This document shows, in pieces, positions 47,696 to 59,921 of a DNA stretch of 64,000 bases. Source of the DNA: Panorpa germanica (lineage: Eukaryota; Arthropoda; Insecta; Mecoptera; Panorpidae). The DNA lies in the NCBI GenBank assembly GCA_963678705.1, contig OY783207.1, positions 2,914,001 to 2,978,000 on the forward strand, given 5' to 3'. Below the pieces are notes generated by a model. It ran no database searches, was not told where the DNA came from, and saw nothing but the letters and a program-made list of their open reading frames with translations. The first letter of the stretch is position 1. Every line of letters begins with the position of its first letter. The translations under genes were made by a program, and so were the position numbers.

Positions 47696-49525
47696 TTGAA
47701 ATGTATTCTGGGTTACATTTTTTCACTCACTACTTTAATTTAATTTTGTATTTAATTTTAATTATTTAGCATATGGCAATACGCGTAGTCATTCACAGTA
47801 CTATTTTCAATTTAATTTATTTTTTTAAGTTTTCTTAGTTTTTTTAGAACCTTACAAGGTACAATGTTTTAAATTAAAAATATTAAATTAAGAAAAACTG
47901 TATTATATTATAACCTCCAAAATGTGACAATCTGTCAAAATGCAGTATGATTTGCGTTTAAAAGAAGTTTAATGTTAGTTTTTGAAAAATGTAGAAGAGA
48001 AAACAATTTCTTTTACTAATTGTTATTAAAAATAGCAATTTTAATTATATCACATTCCCTGTCAAAATTTATATTACTAACGATGCATACGCACCAACCA
48101 AATTAACTAAACTTAAATTAAAACACGAATGTGAAAAGGAATGCTTAAACAAAAACCTGAAATCTAGATGACAATATTAAATAAAAACAGTAATTGAATT
48201 GTAAAACACTTATTGAGATTTGGACAGAGTTTCTAGTTAAAAATAATATTTAAATTTTATTTCGGTTAATAATTTTATCAGAGTTTATTTTTAGTGAATC
48301 TTAACTGTATATCCGCTGATTCAGACAATTTAAAATTCCCTAACACCAAACATTTCCTCTCAATTTTATCAAAGAGCATATTATTCTCCCATATGTGCTG
48401 TATTACATAATATATTCTAAAATGAAGACTATTCGACAAGGTCCATCCTGTTCTGGGTGTCGCGCCCTCTCTGGAACTCTGGATCCCTGAAACCCTAGAA
48501 CTCTATATGCTAACGTGTTATCCCGTGGGATTTGTACTATACAGATTGTCCATGAATTTTACTGCTTGATATACCGACCGACCGACCGGCCGACGGACTG
48601 ACACCCTTTTAGAACCGTATAACATTGGAGAGAGATTTATGGGACGAATATTTTTGAGTTTCTAGCCTTTGATCTGCAGGATACGATTTCCGCCCTGGGT
48701 TGAAATCAGACGTTTTTTTTAGCACCATCTCGATAACAAATATGTCCGCTGTAAAAAGGACAAGGGTACAGGAGAAATCATTAATCGATAGTGACAGATT
48801 GTGATATTATCATCATTATAATTACTAGAAAGGACACAAAAGTAATCTTTCCCAAATATGATTTTTATATGAGCAGCGTTGAAAATAAATCACTAAATTT
48901 GGAATATGAATTTAAATGAAGGACGTTATTTTATAACAAAATTCAACAGACAGTACAAATTTTACCAGTATTATCAAATTTCGTTAGACATTTTTTGCCT
49001 TTCCTACCTTTTTTTATCCTAATTTCGCATTCCACAATAAAAGAAAAACAAGAAAAAGACAAAAAAATATGCGTTTAAAATGAGTTACATTACAACAAGG
49101 TAAAGTTTGCCTATAATGTGGAACAAGACGTGACAAGTAAAAGTAGTTCAAAATTCGTAAAATTTGCTTAAATCAATACGTTTTAAGTTCCTCTAATATA
49201 ATAGCGGGGATATTAGAATTATAAGTGAGTTACACCTTATACTAAATTACGATATTGAAGACCTATAGTCCACAGGGACTACGAATACTGCGCAGTTCTA
49301 TGTCTTTAAGAAAAAATCCGTTATTTTAAGCTTTTCTATCAGATTATAAACAAAAAAGTTTTTCGATTTCTTATTTTCGTATTTTCATATATCTAAAAAG
49401 AAGATTTTATAAATCTCTTATGGATATATCCCAAAATATTTGAAGAGATTAATATTTTTCTATTCATTTCTTACTTCTTATATAGAACCAATACCATAGC
49501 ACCTGATATTCTCGTAGGTGGTAGA
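47696..49525. other. Intron; (CCGA)n run at 48574-48600
   Basis: A short CCGACCGACCGACCGGCCGACGG run lies in a GC-richer patch (48440-48620). Nothing else is recognised. Confidence 0.45.
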
Positions 49526-49840
49526 CATGGGCGTCCCGAAAAGGAGTTAATTCTAGATCCAAGGTCTAAAATTTTTACATCTTTGGTTATTACAGCTATT
49601 GGCGAAATATATAAGCTTACAACTTCAAAATACGGATCACCCCGATCGAAGCAAAATTCGGGAAAAAAATTATTTCTTTTATTTCGTTATTCCTCACAAC
49701 GTCATCTATGGTATCCATGAGTATATGATCACTGTTCCACCGACCCTCACGAGCTTAATAATATAATTTCTTTACATATATACCTATTGGTATTCACACG
49801 GATGATGGTATCCCATTTTCCCCTCTCTGGGGCGCCCATG
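49526..49840. mobile_element. Short TIR element ending CATGGGCGYCCC, 315 bp
   Basis: CATGGGCGTCCC at 49526-49537 is the inverted partner of GGGGCGCCCATG at 49829-49840. The flanks GGTAGA and GTAGCC suggest a 4-5 bp GTAG(A/C) target duplication. Part of its interior recurs at 31577-31630. The same GCATGGGCGTYCG word also occurs alone near 35016 and 43651, possibly as orphan ends. No coding capacity. Confidence 0.6.
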
Positions 49841-50725
49841 GTAGCCATTACGTTGACAAGATGTTCGCAAAATCGGATAAGATATACAGATTACAATAAT
49901 CTACGAATATAATCGGATCGGATCGAATCGTTTCAAGCATAAGTAATCATATTTCAATAAATTTTAATGTATATTTTATAAAAAAGTTTCTTAAGTAGTT
50001 TGCTGGTTTTATTATTATTCAAAAATGAACGCGAAGTTGACTTAAGCGATATTTAATAATAAAATTCTTAAAAATATTTAGAAGAATTACTCTATATTTA
50101 ATTTACTCTGTTACTGTGAGATATAGCATACTTGATTACATTAACTAACAGTATTAACACAGTTTGAAGCAGATTTATGCCAATCTTTTAAACATACAAA
50201 ACTGGTTCAATGAATTCGTATGTATTAAGTATCATGTTAAAATTTAAACATCTTAATATAAATTACACTTTTTTACAAACAGATCTTTTTAAGGACAATA
50301 TTTTCAGCTAGGTATGTACCTAGTACTTCGAAGTAACGAATTGTACTGAGCAAACATAACTTAATAAAACTCTAAGTGTTTAACGAGTAAACGTAGCATT
50401 TCATTGGCACTACAGTTGTACTATGTGCTACTTATATACACAATACTCTAGGAGTTTGTTGACTTAGAAAGCTATACCTATTATGTCAGTAGGAGAGTAT
50501 GTGGAAAGCCCTGTAAGGCACTTGAAACACAGTCATTGTACCTAAAGTATAGCACAGAGTACTTTAGCAACAGTGGAGTCAGAAGATGAAACTAAATTAA
50601 ATGCTAAACTAGTGCTATGACATATGGTAGATTATTGGAAGTAAGATATGTTTCTTTACATAAAAATATATGGAAACATTAAAACCATTTAAAATCTAGA
50701 TTGGTAGCACTTAGAAGATAAATTT
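49841..50725. other. Intron, nothing recognised
   Basis: AT-rich; no family matched. Confidence 0.4.
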
Positions 50726-50998
50726 ATTAAAAATAATACCGTCCAAATGGTCGCCTCTATGCTCTCTGCTGGCATTTAGATTTTAGAAAACTTTTTGACA
50801 TAAAATTCGGAATATGTTGCCAATTTCTTGATGCATGCTCTTCTTTAATTGGAGTCTCGTCACTGATCTATTTACGTAGACTTAACTTTTAAGATAACGC
50901 CATAAGAAAATCAACTGTAGATAAATCCGGGAACTGGAAGACCATGGAATATCTCTACTGCTCGAGATCAGCTTGTTTGGGAACATTTCTTTAACCAG
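50726..50998 (-). pseudogene. Tc1/mariner-superfamily transposase C-terminal remnant
   Basis: The minus strand in one frame reads LVKEMFPNKLISSSRDIPW, SSSSRIYLQLIFLWRYLKS, a stop, VYVNRSVTRLQLKKSMHQEI, IFRILCQKVF, a stop, NLNASREHRGDHLDGIIFN. It aligns by eye with the end of insect DDE transposases: a PPRSPDLTxxDFFLWGYLK block, then helices, then GHHLxxxIF. The catalytic Asp before FFLWGYLK is replaced and two stops interrupt the frame, so it is inactive. Upstream catalytic residues are absent. It differs in type from the mariner pieces at 7107 and 39450. Confidence 0.72.
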
Positions 50999-51116
50999 GG
51001 GATATATCTTGCTATAACTGTGGTTAAAAATCCCGGTTGGAATTTTGTAGTCCCGGTTGAACGACTACAATATGGTAAGTGCAAAAAATTATGGCAAACG
51101 CTGTATTGAGTTTTAT

Positions 51117-51600
51117 TTAATTACCCGACTGGTTTATTAACCATACAATATTCCGGTATTTCTCTCTCCCAAATCCTCTTGTATCTTTCAAAATATTTGT
51201 TACTATGAATTTTTTCCATTCTTTCCTGCTTCTGCTCCTTAGCCCATCTTCCACACTTGTGCCTTCTTCTCTTATTCTGTCTGCCTCTTCTGTCTCCATT
51301 CTATTCGTTTCAAAATATTTCTTTCTCCTCTTCGTTTCTCCTTTTCCACACTGCTTTCTACTCTCCTCTTTTATTTTTCTTAAGATTTTACCTTCACCAT
51401 TTCTCATTTTCCGCTTGAATCTAATTGCCCTTCCTGCTGCTTCGATTCTTATTTTGTACCTTTTCACCTCCTCGATTACCATATATTCTGGCGTGCACTT
51501 GTCCAACCCTAATACCCATTTCATAAACCTTCTCTGTTTTTTTTTTCAAATTTCATTGGTTCTTTCCCTTTTTTCTTCTAAATGGAAAGAACTATTCTAT
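51117..51600 (-). pseudogene. R1-like non-LTR retrotransposon, ORF2 fragment
   Basis: On the minus strand KWVLGLDKCTPEYMVIEEVK is the conserved start of the region downstream of the reverse transcriptase in R1-like ORF2 proteins of Hymenoptera (W-x-LGLD-xx-TP-x-Y-x-V-x-EE). A Lys/Arg/Glu-rich stretch follows. Near the 3' end the frame slips and an alternative frame gives KYFERYKRIWEREIPEY, the next conserved block (SKYFxxYKxIxxxxIPEYL). Just before the WVLGLD block, KERTNEI and KKKQRRF belong to the same protein with one stop. The 132-codon plus ORF is a shadow. It may come from the same family as the 3' pieces named family A, but they do not overlap, so I cannot prove it. Confidence 0.75.
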
Positions 51601-52340
51601 TAGTTTCACGGAACTTCTGCACAAATTGTTAAAGAGTCTGAAATATCTACTGAAATTTCGTCACTAGCTCTTGGGCTATAAATTCTCGTTTTAGTCTATA
51701 CTTGTACATTAGAATCCCGTATATTAAAACTGTTTCATGGAAGTAGAGTTGTAATTATTTTATGCTAATATTAAACGAAACTCTTTTACGATAATAGAGT
51801 ACTTCTGTGCTCAAGGGAGGAAGTTGGTAGCTGGTAGAGGTATTAAATCACATTAAAAAACCGCATCCGTTGGCCGTCCTTGCATTATTCCACTAACTTT
51901 AACATTAATGTTGAGAGAGTAATAATACTAGTACTATTTTCTATATGAACAAACTTTGTAGGAGTATTATTACAAAAGTTATATTAAAACTGTCTACTAA
52001 ATAAATAATTAAATATAGTTTCAATTACACCGCCGGAAGCTTTAAAGCTTTCAAATGGAAATAAATTCAATTACGTGATGGAATCTGAATATCAATAAGA
52101 GGTACTCATTGTTTCACTTACTTTAACACCGAAATAAAACTTTATAATTAGCCGGGAACATCTGTTGTTTAATGGAAACCAACGTGCATTTTGGGTAGGC
52201 AGAAATTTGTTTATTTCATTATGTAAAAATGTCAAGGGTGATTCCATTTTGCCGTTTCTTTATTGTTTATGTTAACATCTATACTTCCGATTATTAATAT
52301 ACGATGCATACGATAAATCGTTATGTTATTACACTTACTA
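51601..52340. other. Intron, nothing recognised
   Basis: AT-rich; no family matched. Confidence 0.4.
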
Positions 52341-52500
52341 GCTTCCCACAAGCTAATTCATAGATTAATTTCCTAATTCTTGTATATAAATTGTCTTGCA
52401 GATCAGTTTCTCACTGAGTAGCTAGCCACAAGCTAATTGAAGATTCATTTTCTACTGTTCATATAGAAATTGGCTCGTAGTGCAAGTTCAAGTTGCTAGT
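52341..52500 (+). repeat. Short dispersed unit (family I), tandem pair with 80-bp period
   Basis: GCTTCCCACAAGCTAATTCA (52341) and GCTAGCCACAAGCTAATTGA (52421) start two successive 80-bp units. Each continues with ...TATA(T/G)AAATTG(T/G)CT(T/C)G-type sequence. This pair best defines the family seen at 10678, 14635, 19562, 20255 and 57668. Confidence 0.68.
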
Positions 52501-53000
52501 TTAAGCTTCTTAGCTTATACTTAATATTTTCTTTAGATATTACTGATATTTATATTTAAAGATAATCTGATACTAAATTATAGATTAGTATAGTTCAAGT
52601 TACAAGATGTTGACAGTCACTTATGCTTAAAAGAGGTTATGGGAGCCGTATAAAACTTGATACGATAGAATTAATTAATATCCTGTATAATATATATTGG
52701 ATATACAAGAAATGAATAAACATGACAGTAGATACTATATACATGCAGCGATATTTAAATATTTAACATACATGCATGTATATACCTTGGATATAGTATG
52801 TATATCAAAATATTTTCTGGAAAATTTGTTACATTGATTTCAACATATTTATCGACGGCGTAGCCAAATTCTTGGTGGCACGGCTAGACTTTTAATTGGC
52901 TAGGTACCTGTTCTGTGGGTGAATGTTACCTGTTCTGTGGGCGTATGTTTATTTTGTCTGCTAGTATAATGCATGATAACAGATCGTATATCACTCATAT
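52501..53000. other. Intron, nothing recognised
   Basis: Repeated TATA/ACATGCATG words but no element recognised. Confidence 0.4.
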
Positions 53001-53270
53001 ATTATATTAATTGTGTGCCTTTCGGCTTTACAATCTACATTCTTAATACATTTCATAGAACTTCAACTTGAAATTAAACTTAAACTATTCTAGACCTGTC
53101 TATTTCCAGAAGTACTCTGTGTTTCTTCTTCTCTTAACCCTCTCCCTTCATTCTCATCGGTTCCTCATCCCTTGTCTTCTTTGTCTCCTCTCGACAAACC
53201 CTCTATTACATTTTCACTATCCTTCTTCCTTTCTGTCTTCATTTTCACTTCTTCCGCCTTTTACGTCTAT
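53001..53270 (-). mobile_element. Non-LTR retrotransposon family A, copy 4 (diverged, short)
   Basis: Carries the family 3' end (TTAATTGTGTGCCTTTCGGC on the plus strand) and then about 230 bp of diverged family A sequence with small deletions. It looks older than the other copies. TSD not secure: TATCACTC occurs on both sides but is only 8 bp. Confidence 0.75.
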
Positions 53271-54427
53271 CACTCTGTTACTTTTGTCCGACCATTGCGT
53301 TGATACTAGGAAAAATATTCCCTCCAAATATCATATCGGAATTTTATCTTCTTCCGCTCCTACATACATAAATTAACCTCAAAACTACATAGCGGTTAGA
53401 ACCTTCGAAGCGTTGTTTTCATCGCTGTTATAATCAATGCCTCCAACAATTGAAATATGAGCAAGCTAATTGTTATATAAATCTGTACCAATATTTTATT
53501 TAATGAGGTGAGGTTCATTTCCACTAAATTTAACTTTGAATATGCCTAATTAGTGCTATACGATACATGGTAAAGCAACTAGCGATACAAAGGGTATCTA
53601 TCATAACAGAATAACAATCTGAGAACAATTCCTCTGGAATTAGACCACATAAAGTGGTTACACTAATTAAATTACGCCACCTGGTAAATGGAATTTAATT
53701 ATAACAATATATAGTTTACAACAATGCACTTACAATAGCTGCTTTGCTTTATTAGATAGTTGTAATTAATCTAATAATTTTAATCTTCATAATTATAAAC
53801 ATAATTTCAAGTGAACTGAATATGTAACTTATCGAAACGTAAAGACGCGGTATTAAATTAAGCATGCCTAAAGGAAATGTTCAACCGTTAAAGGGTTGTC
53901 AATAAATTCGTCCCACAATTGAAAGAAAATTAGAAAAAAGCAAATATGTAAATCAGAGATAAATTTAGAGACAGACTTTAAACATAATCGCGGCTCAACT
54001 CAATTTTTTAAATATAATTTATTTAGTGCAAACGTATTTCCGATGCCGAGTTGTATCACCCCGATAACTGTTACGGTAACAGCATTCATCATACGTGGAC
54101 TAATAAAAATAAGACCTTATAAGACCTATTAAAATTTTTGATTACAACCAAACTGAGAATTAAGTCGCCCATGTTCCGTCTAACTTTATAACACGTTCGG
54201 AAAATCTAAGCTAAATGTCGAGAATGTTTACTTGTGCCAGAAGATGCATAAAATCAAATTCTGAAATCAAGTTTTGAATGATATAAGACACATACGAAAC
54301 GAATTATATGCAAAAGAAAAACGTATATTTATGACCTTTAAGTTCGAATATCTTATGACACAGATTCGAGATTACGTGAAACTTCTTAGCAAATCTTCAA
54401 ACCGTCAAAACAAAGGTCTATGCTAAG
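53271..54427. other. Intron, nothing recognised
   Basis: No family matched. Confidence 0.4.
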
Positions 54428-54828
54428 TGGGCTTGTGTCCTTATTTTTTAGAAGTCGATTTTTCCATTGATAATTGAAATTGATATTAATAAATGTATAT
54501 TAAAAATGTACGTTTTTATTGTAATAAATATCTAAATGATGACGAAGATACAGCAATTAAAAATTCGAATTGTAGTTTTAGCGCTACAGATGTCGGCCAT
54601 ATTTATGACGTAACATGTCTGTACTATTAAAGGTAGGTCAGTTATTTTTTCTATGGATAAGAGTTCTGTGTTGAATAAAAGATAGCGGACGTGTTTCACA
54701 TGTCTTGGAATGTTGTACAACGTTGAATCTCTTTAATAATTACAGAGACAAAATGACTTTTTAAATTGTTAATATCTCCTAACATGTAGTACAAGTTTAT
54801 AGAAATTAAGACATAGGACACAAGCCCA
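54428..54828 (+). mobile_element. TIR element family B, copy 5 (401 bp, internally deleted)
   Basis: Both termini are present (TGGGCTTGTGTCCT and AGGACACAAGCCCA), but about 200 bp of the interior found in copies 1, 3 and 4 is missing. The remaining sequence is more diverged. A 62-codon minus ORF inside is spurious. Confidence 0.82.
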
Positions 54829-55662
54829 TTTCAGGTTTCTTTCGAATCTTTTATTTCGAAGTTAAATCCTTAGGAAGATGCGAATCTTCTTACACTTGCA
54901 ACAGTCAGCGGTGTCGCTATTTTTTACGTTATATTTAGCACTCTTAACAACCATGGATCAACAGAACAATTAGTAAGCGCCAAAATATAAAATAGAATTT
55001 AACTAAATATAAATAAATTGTAATTTACAGAAATATATTGTCGAGAGAAGAAACTAGCCCTGAAAATAGTCTATATTATTAAGAAATGCGACCCTGTGCT
55101 TCACTTTGTTTCACATTTTCCAGTCTACATTATGTAACAACCTCGCATTACACTCGATTACTCGCAAGCCTCCGCATTTCCATGTACTCCATTTAGCGAC
55201 AAATCGTCTAAGTATAGGTTATATATACACATATACACTATATATATTCTTGTATGGGTGAAATCTGCGAAATAAGTGAATTATATAGTTCTCTAATGGC
55301 TCAGGAACTAAAATAAGCTTTCACACATCGTTAATAGACTTGTGATAGCACAGGGGATTCAGGGGGATGAAGGAGATACATATTACTACACTATAATAAT
55401 TAAAAGCGTACATTATAGTTTCAAACTAGATGCCGCTGTCATCGTTACAACTAAATTTAATTGTGCTTGAAAATACAGAAGAACGTGACGTCATCTAATA
55501 GCTTTATATATTTACAACAAGATGTGATATTTCTTATTAATGTTTTCATCATTTTAAAAAATATATACGAGTATATAGACGGGGAAGTGCCTCTTCGAAC
55601 CTTTTTATCATGCAAAGGAACAATCTTCAAACTTTTGACTTTTGAACGCGGCCGGATTAATG

Positions 55663-55665
<3 letters not shown>
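54829..55665. other. Intron, nothing recognised
   Basis: Part of the overlapping 116-120 codon ORFs of 55457-55819 falls here. They exist because the (TA)n run encodes alternating Tyr-Ile on both strands. Confidence 0.45.

Positions 55666-55748
<83 letters not shown>
55666..55748. repeat. (TA)n microsatellite, 83 bp
   Basis: Uninterrupted TA dinucleotides. It produces Tyr-Ile repeats in ORFs on both strands, which should not be annotated as proteins. Confidence 0.95.
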
Positions 55749-55750
<2 letters not shown>

Positions 55751-55829
55751 ACTAATATATAATGCCCATAATCGTAAAATTCTGTTCACTTCCAATATGG
55801 AAAACCCATAAGAACACATGGTAGTATAC

Positions 55830-56060
55830 GGGCCATCAAAATCGTATATGGTATCTTCTAAACGGCGCCTACAAAGTTTAATTAATTTTGTTATTTTATA
55901 GAGGAAGACTTTCGGCGTTGCTGAAATTTTCGTTGAATTTTTTTAACAAACTGGAAAATTACTAAAAATATATTTGACAATATCTCACGAACTAGAAAAG
56001 ATAGAAAGCTGAAAATTGGGGTATGCATTCAAATCATAGTTATACATTTCCCAATAATTG
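55830..56060 (+). mobile_element. Helitron-like fragment (family D), diverged copy 4
   Basis: Follows copy 1 in block order only: TATATGGTATCTTCTAAACG, AAGACTTTCGGCGTTG, GAAATTTTCGTTGAATTTTT, AAAGATAGAAAGCTGAAAAT and GTATGCATTCAA. The match is weak and could be an older subfamily. Confidence 0.4.
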
Positions 56061-58329
56061 TAAATCCTTTATACTTTCGAGCACAGTCGCTTTATAAAAG
56101 ACGTTAGTACTTCTTGTACTTACACAAATAAAACCGTACAATTATAACTTTTGTAGAAAAGTTAATACCAACAAATAAATAACATAATTTAAACTAATAA
56201 ATTATGTTTTTATTAGTAACACAATCGACGACACTTGATCACTTTCACATTATTCACTTTATTTTGAAATAAATCAAACAAAAAAAACATACAATCTTAT
56301 ATTTAAAAATGCAACAAGTGTCAAACATGCACAATATATTTTCATCCCAACACCAAAAAAGCAGTAGTTTCTAAACTGTGGGGCATGGCACTTAATGTGC
56401 ACGGGGATATCGATATCAATATACCTAATTTCCTACCTAACACCTATATTTAACTAAAAACCCGAAAAAGATATAAAGAGGGGTGAGATATTTGTGAGGA
56501 GGGCATAGTACTTTTATTTGTAGTTAAGTCAAGATTGGAAACTACTGTAATATTTAAAAAAAAACACTCACCAACGCTCATTGTTACTGCTATTGAAACC
56601 ATGAAGTGAGCTGAAAGTAAAGAAAAATTAATTAGATATATATTTCAAAGAAATTAGAATATATGTAGCATAAAGTTTGATATTCACCTAACTGAAACAA
56701 ATCCCACTTCACTGAAAAAAATCTGCAACAAGAGAAAAAATTTGATTATGAAAATATTCACAAAATGAATATGAATATAAATGAATGAATTAATCATTTT
56801 GATTTTTTTATTCACTTTTTTGTGGGAATTCTTTATTAGAATGCTATCGGCCATGTTACATAATCACAAGTAATTAGATTTGGGAGCGGGCCGATTGCAC
56901 GCGCCAAAACGAACTGGCTAGCTACAGAAACAAACCCGAATGAATAGTGCACTTGATAATTTATAAGTTTGGTATAATTATTTACTTACGCGCATATTTT
57001 AAAATTTTAAATAATGATTTCTTTACTATTGACTTTATTTTAATATATCATACATTTCTTATTTGAATTAGTAATTTCTTTTATATAAGTAGGTTCTTTT
57101 GAGTGTATTATTTTTTCGAATAAAGTAAAATATTTAGAAATTTTGAAAATAAAATAAAAATTATAAGCAGACGTAATATCAACCTAGTAAAGTTTATTGG
57201 AGTTGGAGGCTTCTAAACATGTATCAAATTTAACTGATAAAATAGCACACAATATATAATATTTTTAGTAATGGCCTATCTATATCTAGGTTGCATCAAA
57301 CCATTCGATATTGTGTACTAAATTATTCAAGAGGAGCCATCGAACAAAGCTTCTGTAAGAGTGGATTTAGAGATTGGTACTAAATATATCAAGGAGTTTG
57401 TACACGGATTTCCATGACTGCTGTTTATAACAAAAGTTTGAAAGCTTTAAGTTAAAGCTTCAAAGTTTTTTTCTTTTTATAAATAAAATAACAGTATTAC
57501 ATATTTTATTTTAAAATAAATCTACTCTCAAAAATGAAAGATGAATACCAATATAATACTTCTTGGAAATGAAGGAAACAACTTTAAAAGTTAGTTTTAT
57601 ATAAATAGTTATAAAAATTAATGTTTCTATAGCCACGTAGGTAGAACATTGTCTTCTTAGACAAGTGTCTAACTTGTTAGCTTGTCACAAGGTAATTCGT
57701 AGATCCATTTTTTACTTCTCATATACAAATTTGCCTGTTTACTACTAGTTAAATAAATTATTCTAACTGGGCTACAAAATATATTATTTCTAAAATAACT
57801 ATTGGGCATTTAATTGAATTTTGAAAGAAATGGAAAAAGACTTAGCCAAGTATAAGCGTCTTCACGATATTAGCTAGACTATGAGTGATTCTATATTTAG
57901 CGAAAATTTTACTTTACATGTTCCAGCATCATTAGGGTTCTGTCACACTGAAACCGACTACATTCGACATCCGTACGTATTTAGAAGATGTAGGAAGTTT
58001 CCCTTTAATTAGCGAAATAATCCTTGGTTCATACGTTCGTCTTCCTTTTATATAGGTGTTTCATCGGAGCAGAGCAGCAAGGAGAAAATTGAATATCAGC
58101 AGTGGAATTAAGCAGCGTGCGAATTTAACATGGTTAATATATACTACTAAATACAAAATATAAAAAATTTGGCATTAATTTTTTCAAAGAAGTTTATAGC
58201 GTAAATTTTCTTCTTCCAGATTATTTGTTACATTACATGTTCAAGAAAACATGAACCAAATATTATATTTTTTATCGAATTCATGAAAATGTAACATCCG
58301 CTTATAATTTATTATACGAGTATACATAA
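56061..58329. other. Intron; one family I fragment at 57668-57742
   Basis: 57668-57742 holds GTTAGCTTGTCACAAGGTAA and CTTCTCATATACAAATTTGC, matching the family I landmarks. The rest shows nothing recognisable. Confidence 0.45.
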
Positions 58330-58800
58330 AGTAGTAAAGTAAAACAGAGAGACGTGGAGAGAATGAGGAGGATGGACGGGGGAAGGGAGGATACAATACA
58401 AAATACAGAAGGTAATGGGCTAAACGATTGCAACGGTATCTGGAAAACAAAAATGGACAGCATGTGAAAATGATTGCTAGATTCAGGCTAGGGAATGAAG
58501 AGAGAGAGGGAGTAGGTATTGGGGAACAGTAGAAGACGAATTATATGCGGGAAGGAAGAGGAAGAATTAGAGCACATTGAGTATAGGTGTCAGGAAAAAG
58601 TGGAAAGTGAATTAATCTTGGAGGAGTTATTGCAAGGAAAGAGTGTTGATGATGTAGGTAAGGAGAATGAAAATAGAGGAGGAGAAGCTTTGTAGGCAGA
58701 GGGAATCGTGAAGAACGTGATTACAAGAGAAGAGAAGACAGTATATAGGTGGTGGAAGTAAAGCAGAAGCAGAGGAGAAAAATAACAAGGGAGACGAACT
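58330..58800 (+). pseudogene. R1-like non-LTR retrotransposon, ORF2 C-terminal remnant
   Basis: The plus strand reads KMIARFRLGNEERE, then after frameshifts YWGTVEDELYAGRKEEELEH, IEYRCQEKVESELILEELL and QGKSVDDVGKENENR. This matches the zinc-binding C-terminal region of R1-like ORF2 (ARFRxGNxxR..., then EExxEHxxxxC), although the first Cys pair is lost. Stops and shifts mark it as dead. The sequence is strongly purine-rich, like the sense strand of family A, and two plausible-looking minus-strand ORFs are its shadows. Upstream sequence to about 58330 resembles the preceding YKEI..PxYL region only weakly. Confidence 0.72.
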
Positions 58801-59921
58801 TTGAAAATAAAGAAGAGGATTCAATAAATGTAATAAATTTGTAAAGGAAAGGTAAATGTAAAATACAATACACATATAAAGTAAAAACTGTTAAAGTTCG
58901 TCTGATCACCTGTATCATCGTTGAATATCGATTCACGGTGCTTGCTTGTGTATTCAATAAATTATTTATAAAAGTCAAATGACTGAGATATATATAGAGC
59001 AAGGCTCATGGGCATATTACCCTATACCAACCCAGCCACAGCATAGCAGAGCGCAGCCCAGCCAAGCACAACACAGCACAGCGACGTAAAATGGAAATTA
59101 TCGATAACTTTCCAAGCGTGTTTTTAATTTATTATTTATAACAATGACATTTGTAAATAAACAGATTAGTATAATTAGATGATAAATAGTTTATTATATA
59201 ATTATTTCAAAAAAGTATTTAAAAGGATTTTAATTATATGTATTGTCACAAAAATATGCTATGTTTAGAAGTTCAAAAATAAACGTTTTACAGTGCTCAA
59301 AATAGAAATCTAGAAGGTCGCCTATAGTAACAATAACACATTTCACGCGCAAAATACAATTAAGATATTTTCTATTAGTATAAACTCCTAAAACTAATAA
59401 ATTACAAAATTCAATTTAAAATGTCAAAGTCTAAAAGTGGAAATGGCATTTAGAAACTTTATAAAACTTAATTTAATTCTAGTTGTATAAAAAAAAGTTA
59501 AATTGGTTCTTAAAAATGCAAATCAAGTAAATCTAATAAAAAGAAATTAAATGTAGTTCATTTCTTGACGTTCGCATTTGTTGAAAGAACCCACATACCA
59601 ATAGATGCTCCATAATGTGAAAATAATATCCTGTATATATTGCACATACATGAAATTAATAAACATGTAAATGCAGCAATGTTTAAATATGTTGATATAT
59701 TTGCATTTGCACATACATATGACATACAGTGTACGTTTTACGTGACAAGAAAATATACATAGGATATACAGTATACATGGATGTATATACCTTTAATAAA
59801 GTATGTTTATCTGTTTTCTGGGAAGTTTTACAACATATCTACACCAGTGACTTAATACATCGACATACTTTGGAGTTCTTATGAATTCATGCAGCCAGTT
59901 TTGTAAATTAGTTCAACGTAA
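58801..59921. other. Intron; CAGC/CACAGC-rich patch at 59030-59084
   Basis: 59030-59084 is a run of irregular CAGCC/CACAGCA/GCAGAGC words, unusual in this AT-rich DNA. Nothing else is recognised. Confidence 0.45.

Noticed and set aside
48574-48600. CCGA run as a possible CRISPR-like or regulatory array
   Set aside because: It is a simple tetranucleotide run without spacers. CRISPR is not expected in this eukaryotic context.
55457-55819. ORFs of 116-120 codons on both strands
   Set aside because: The (TA)n microsatellite encodes alternating Tyr-Ile on either strand. The flanking residues have no family features.
59030-59084. CAGC-rich patch as a coding poly-Gln or poly-Ala exon
   Set aside because: Word spacing is irregular, the frame is not maintained and there are no flanking splice signals I trust.
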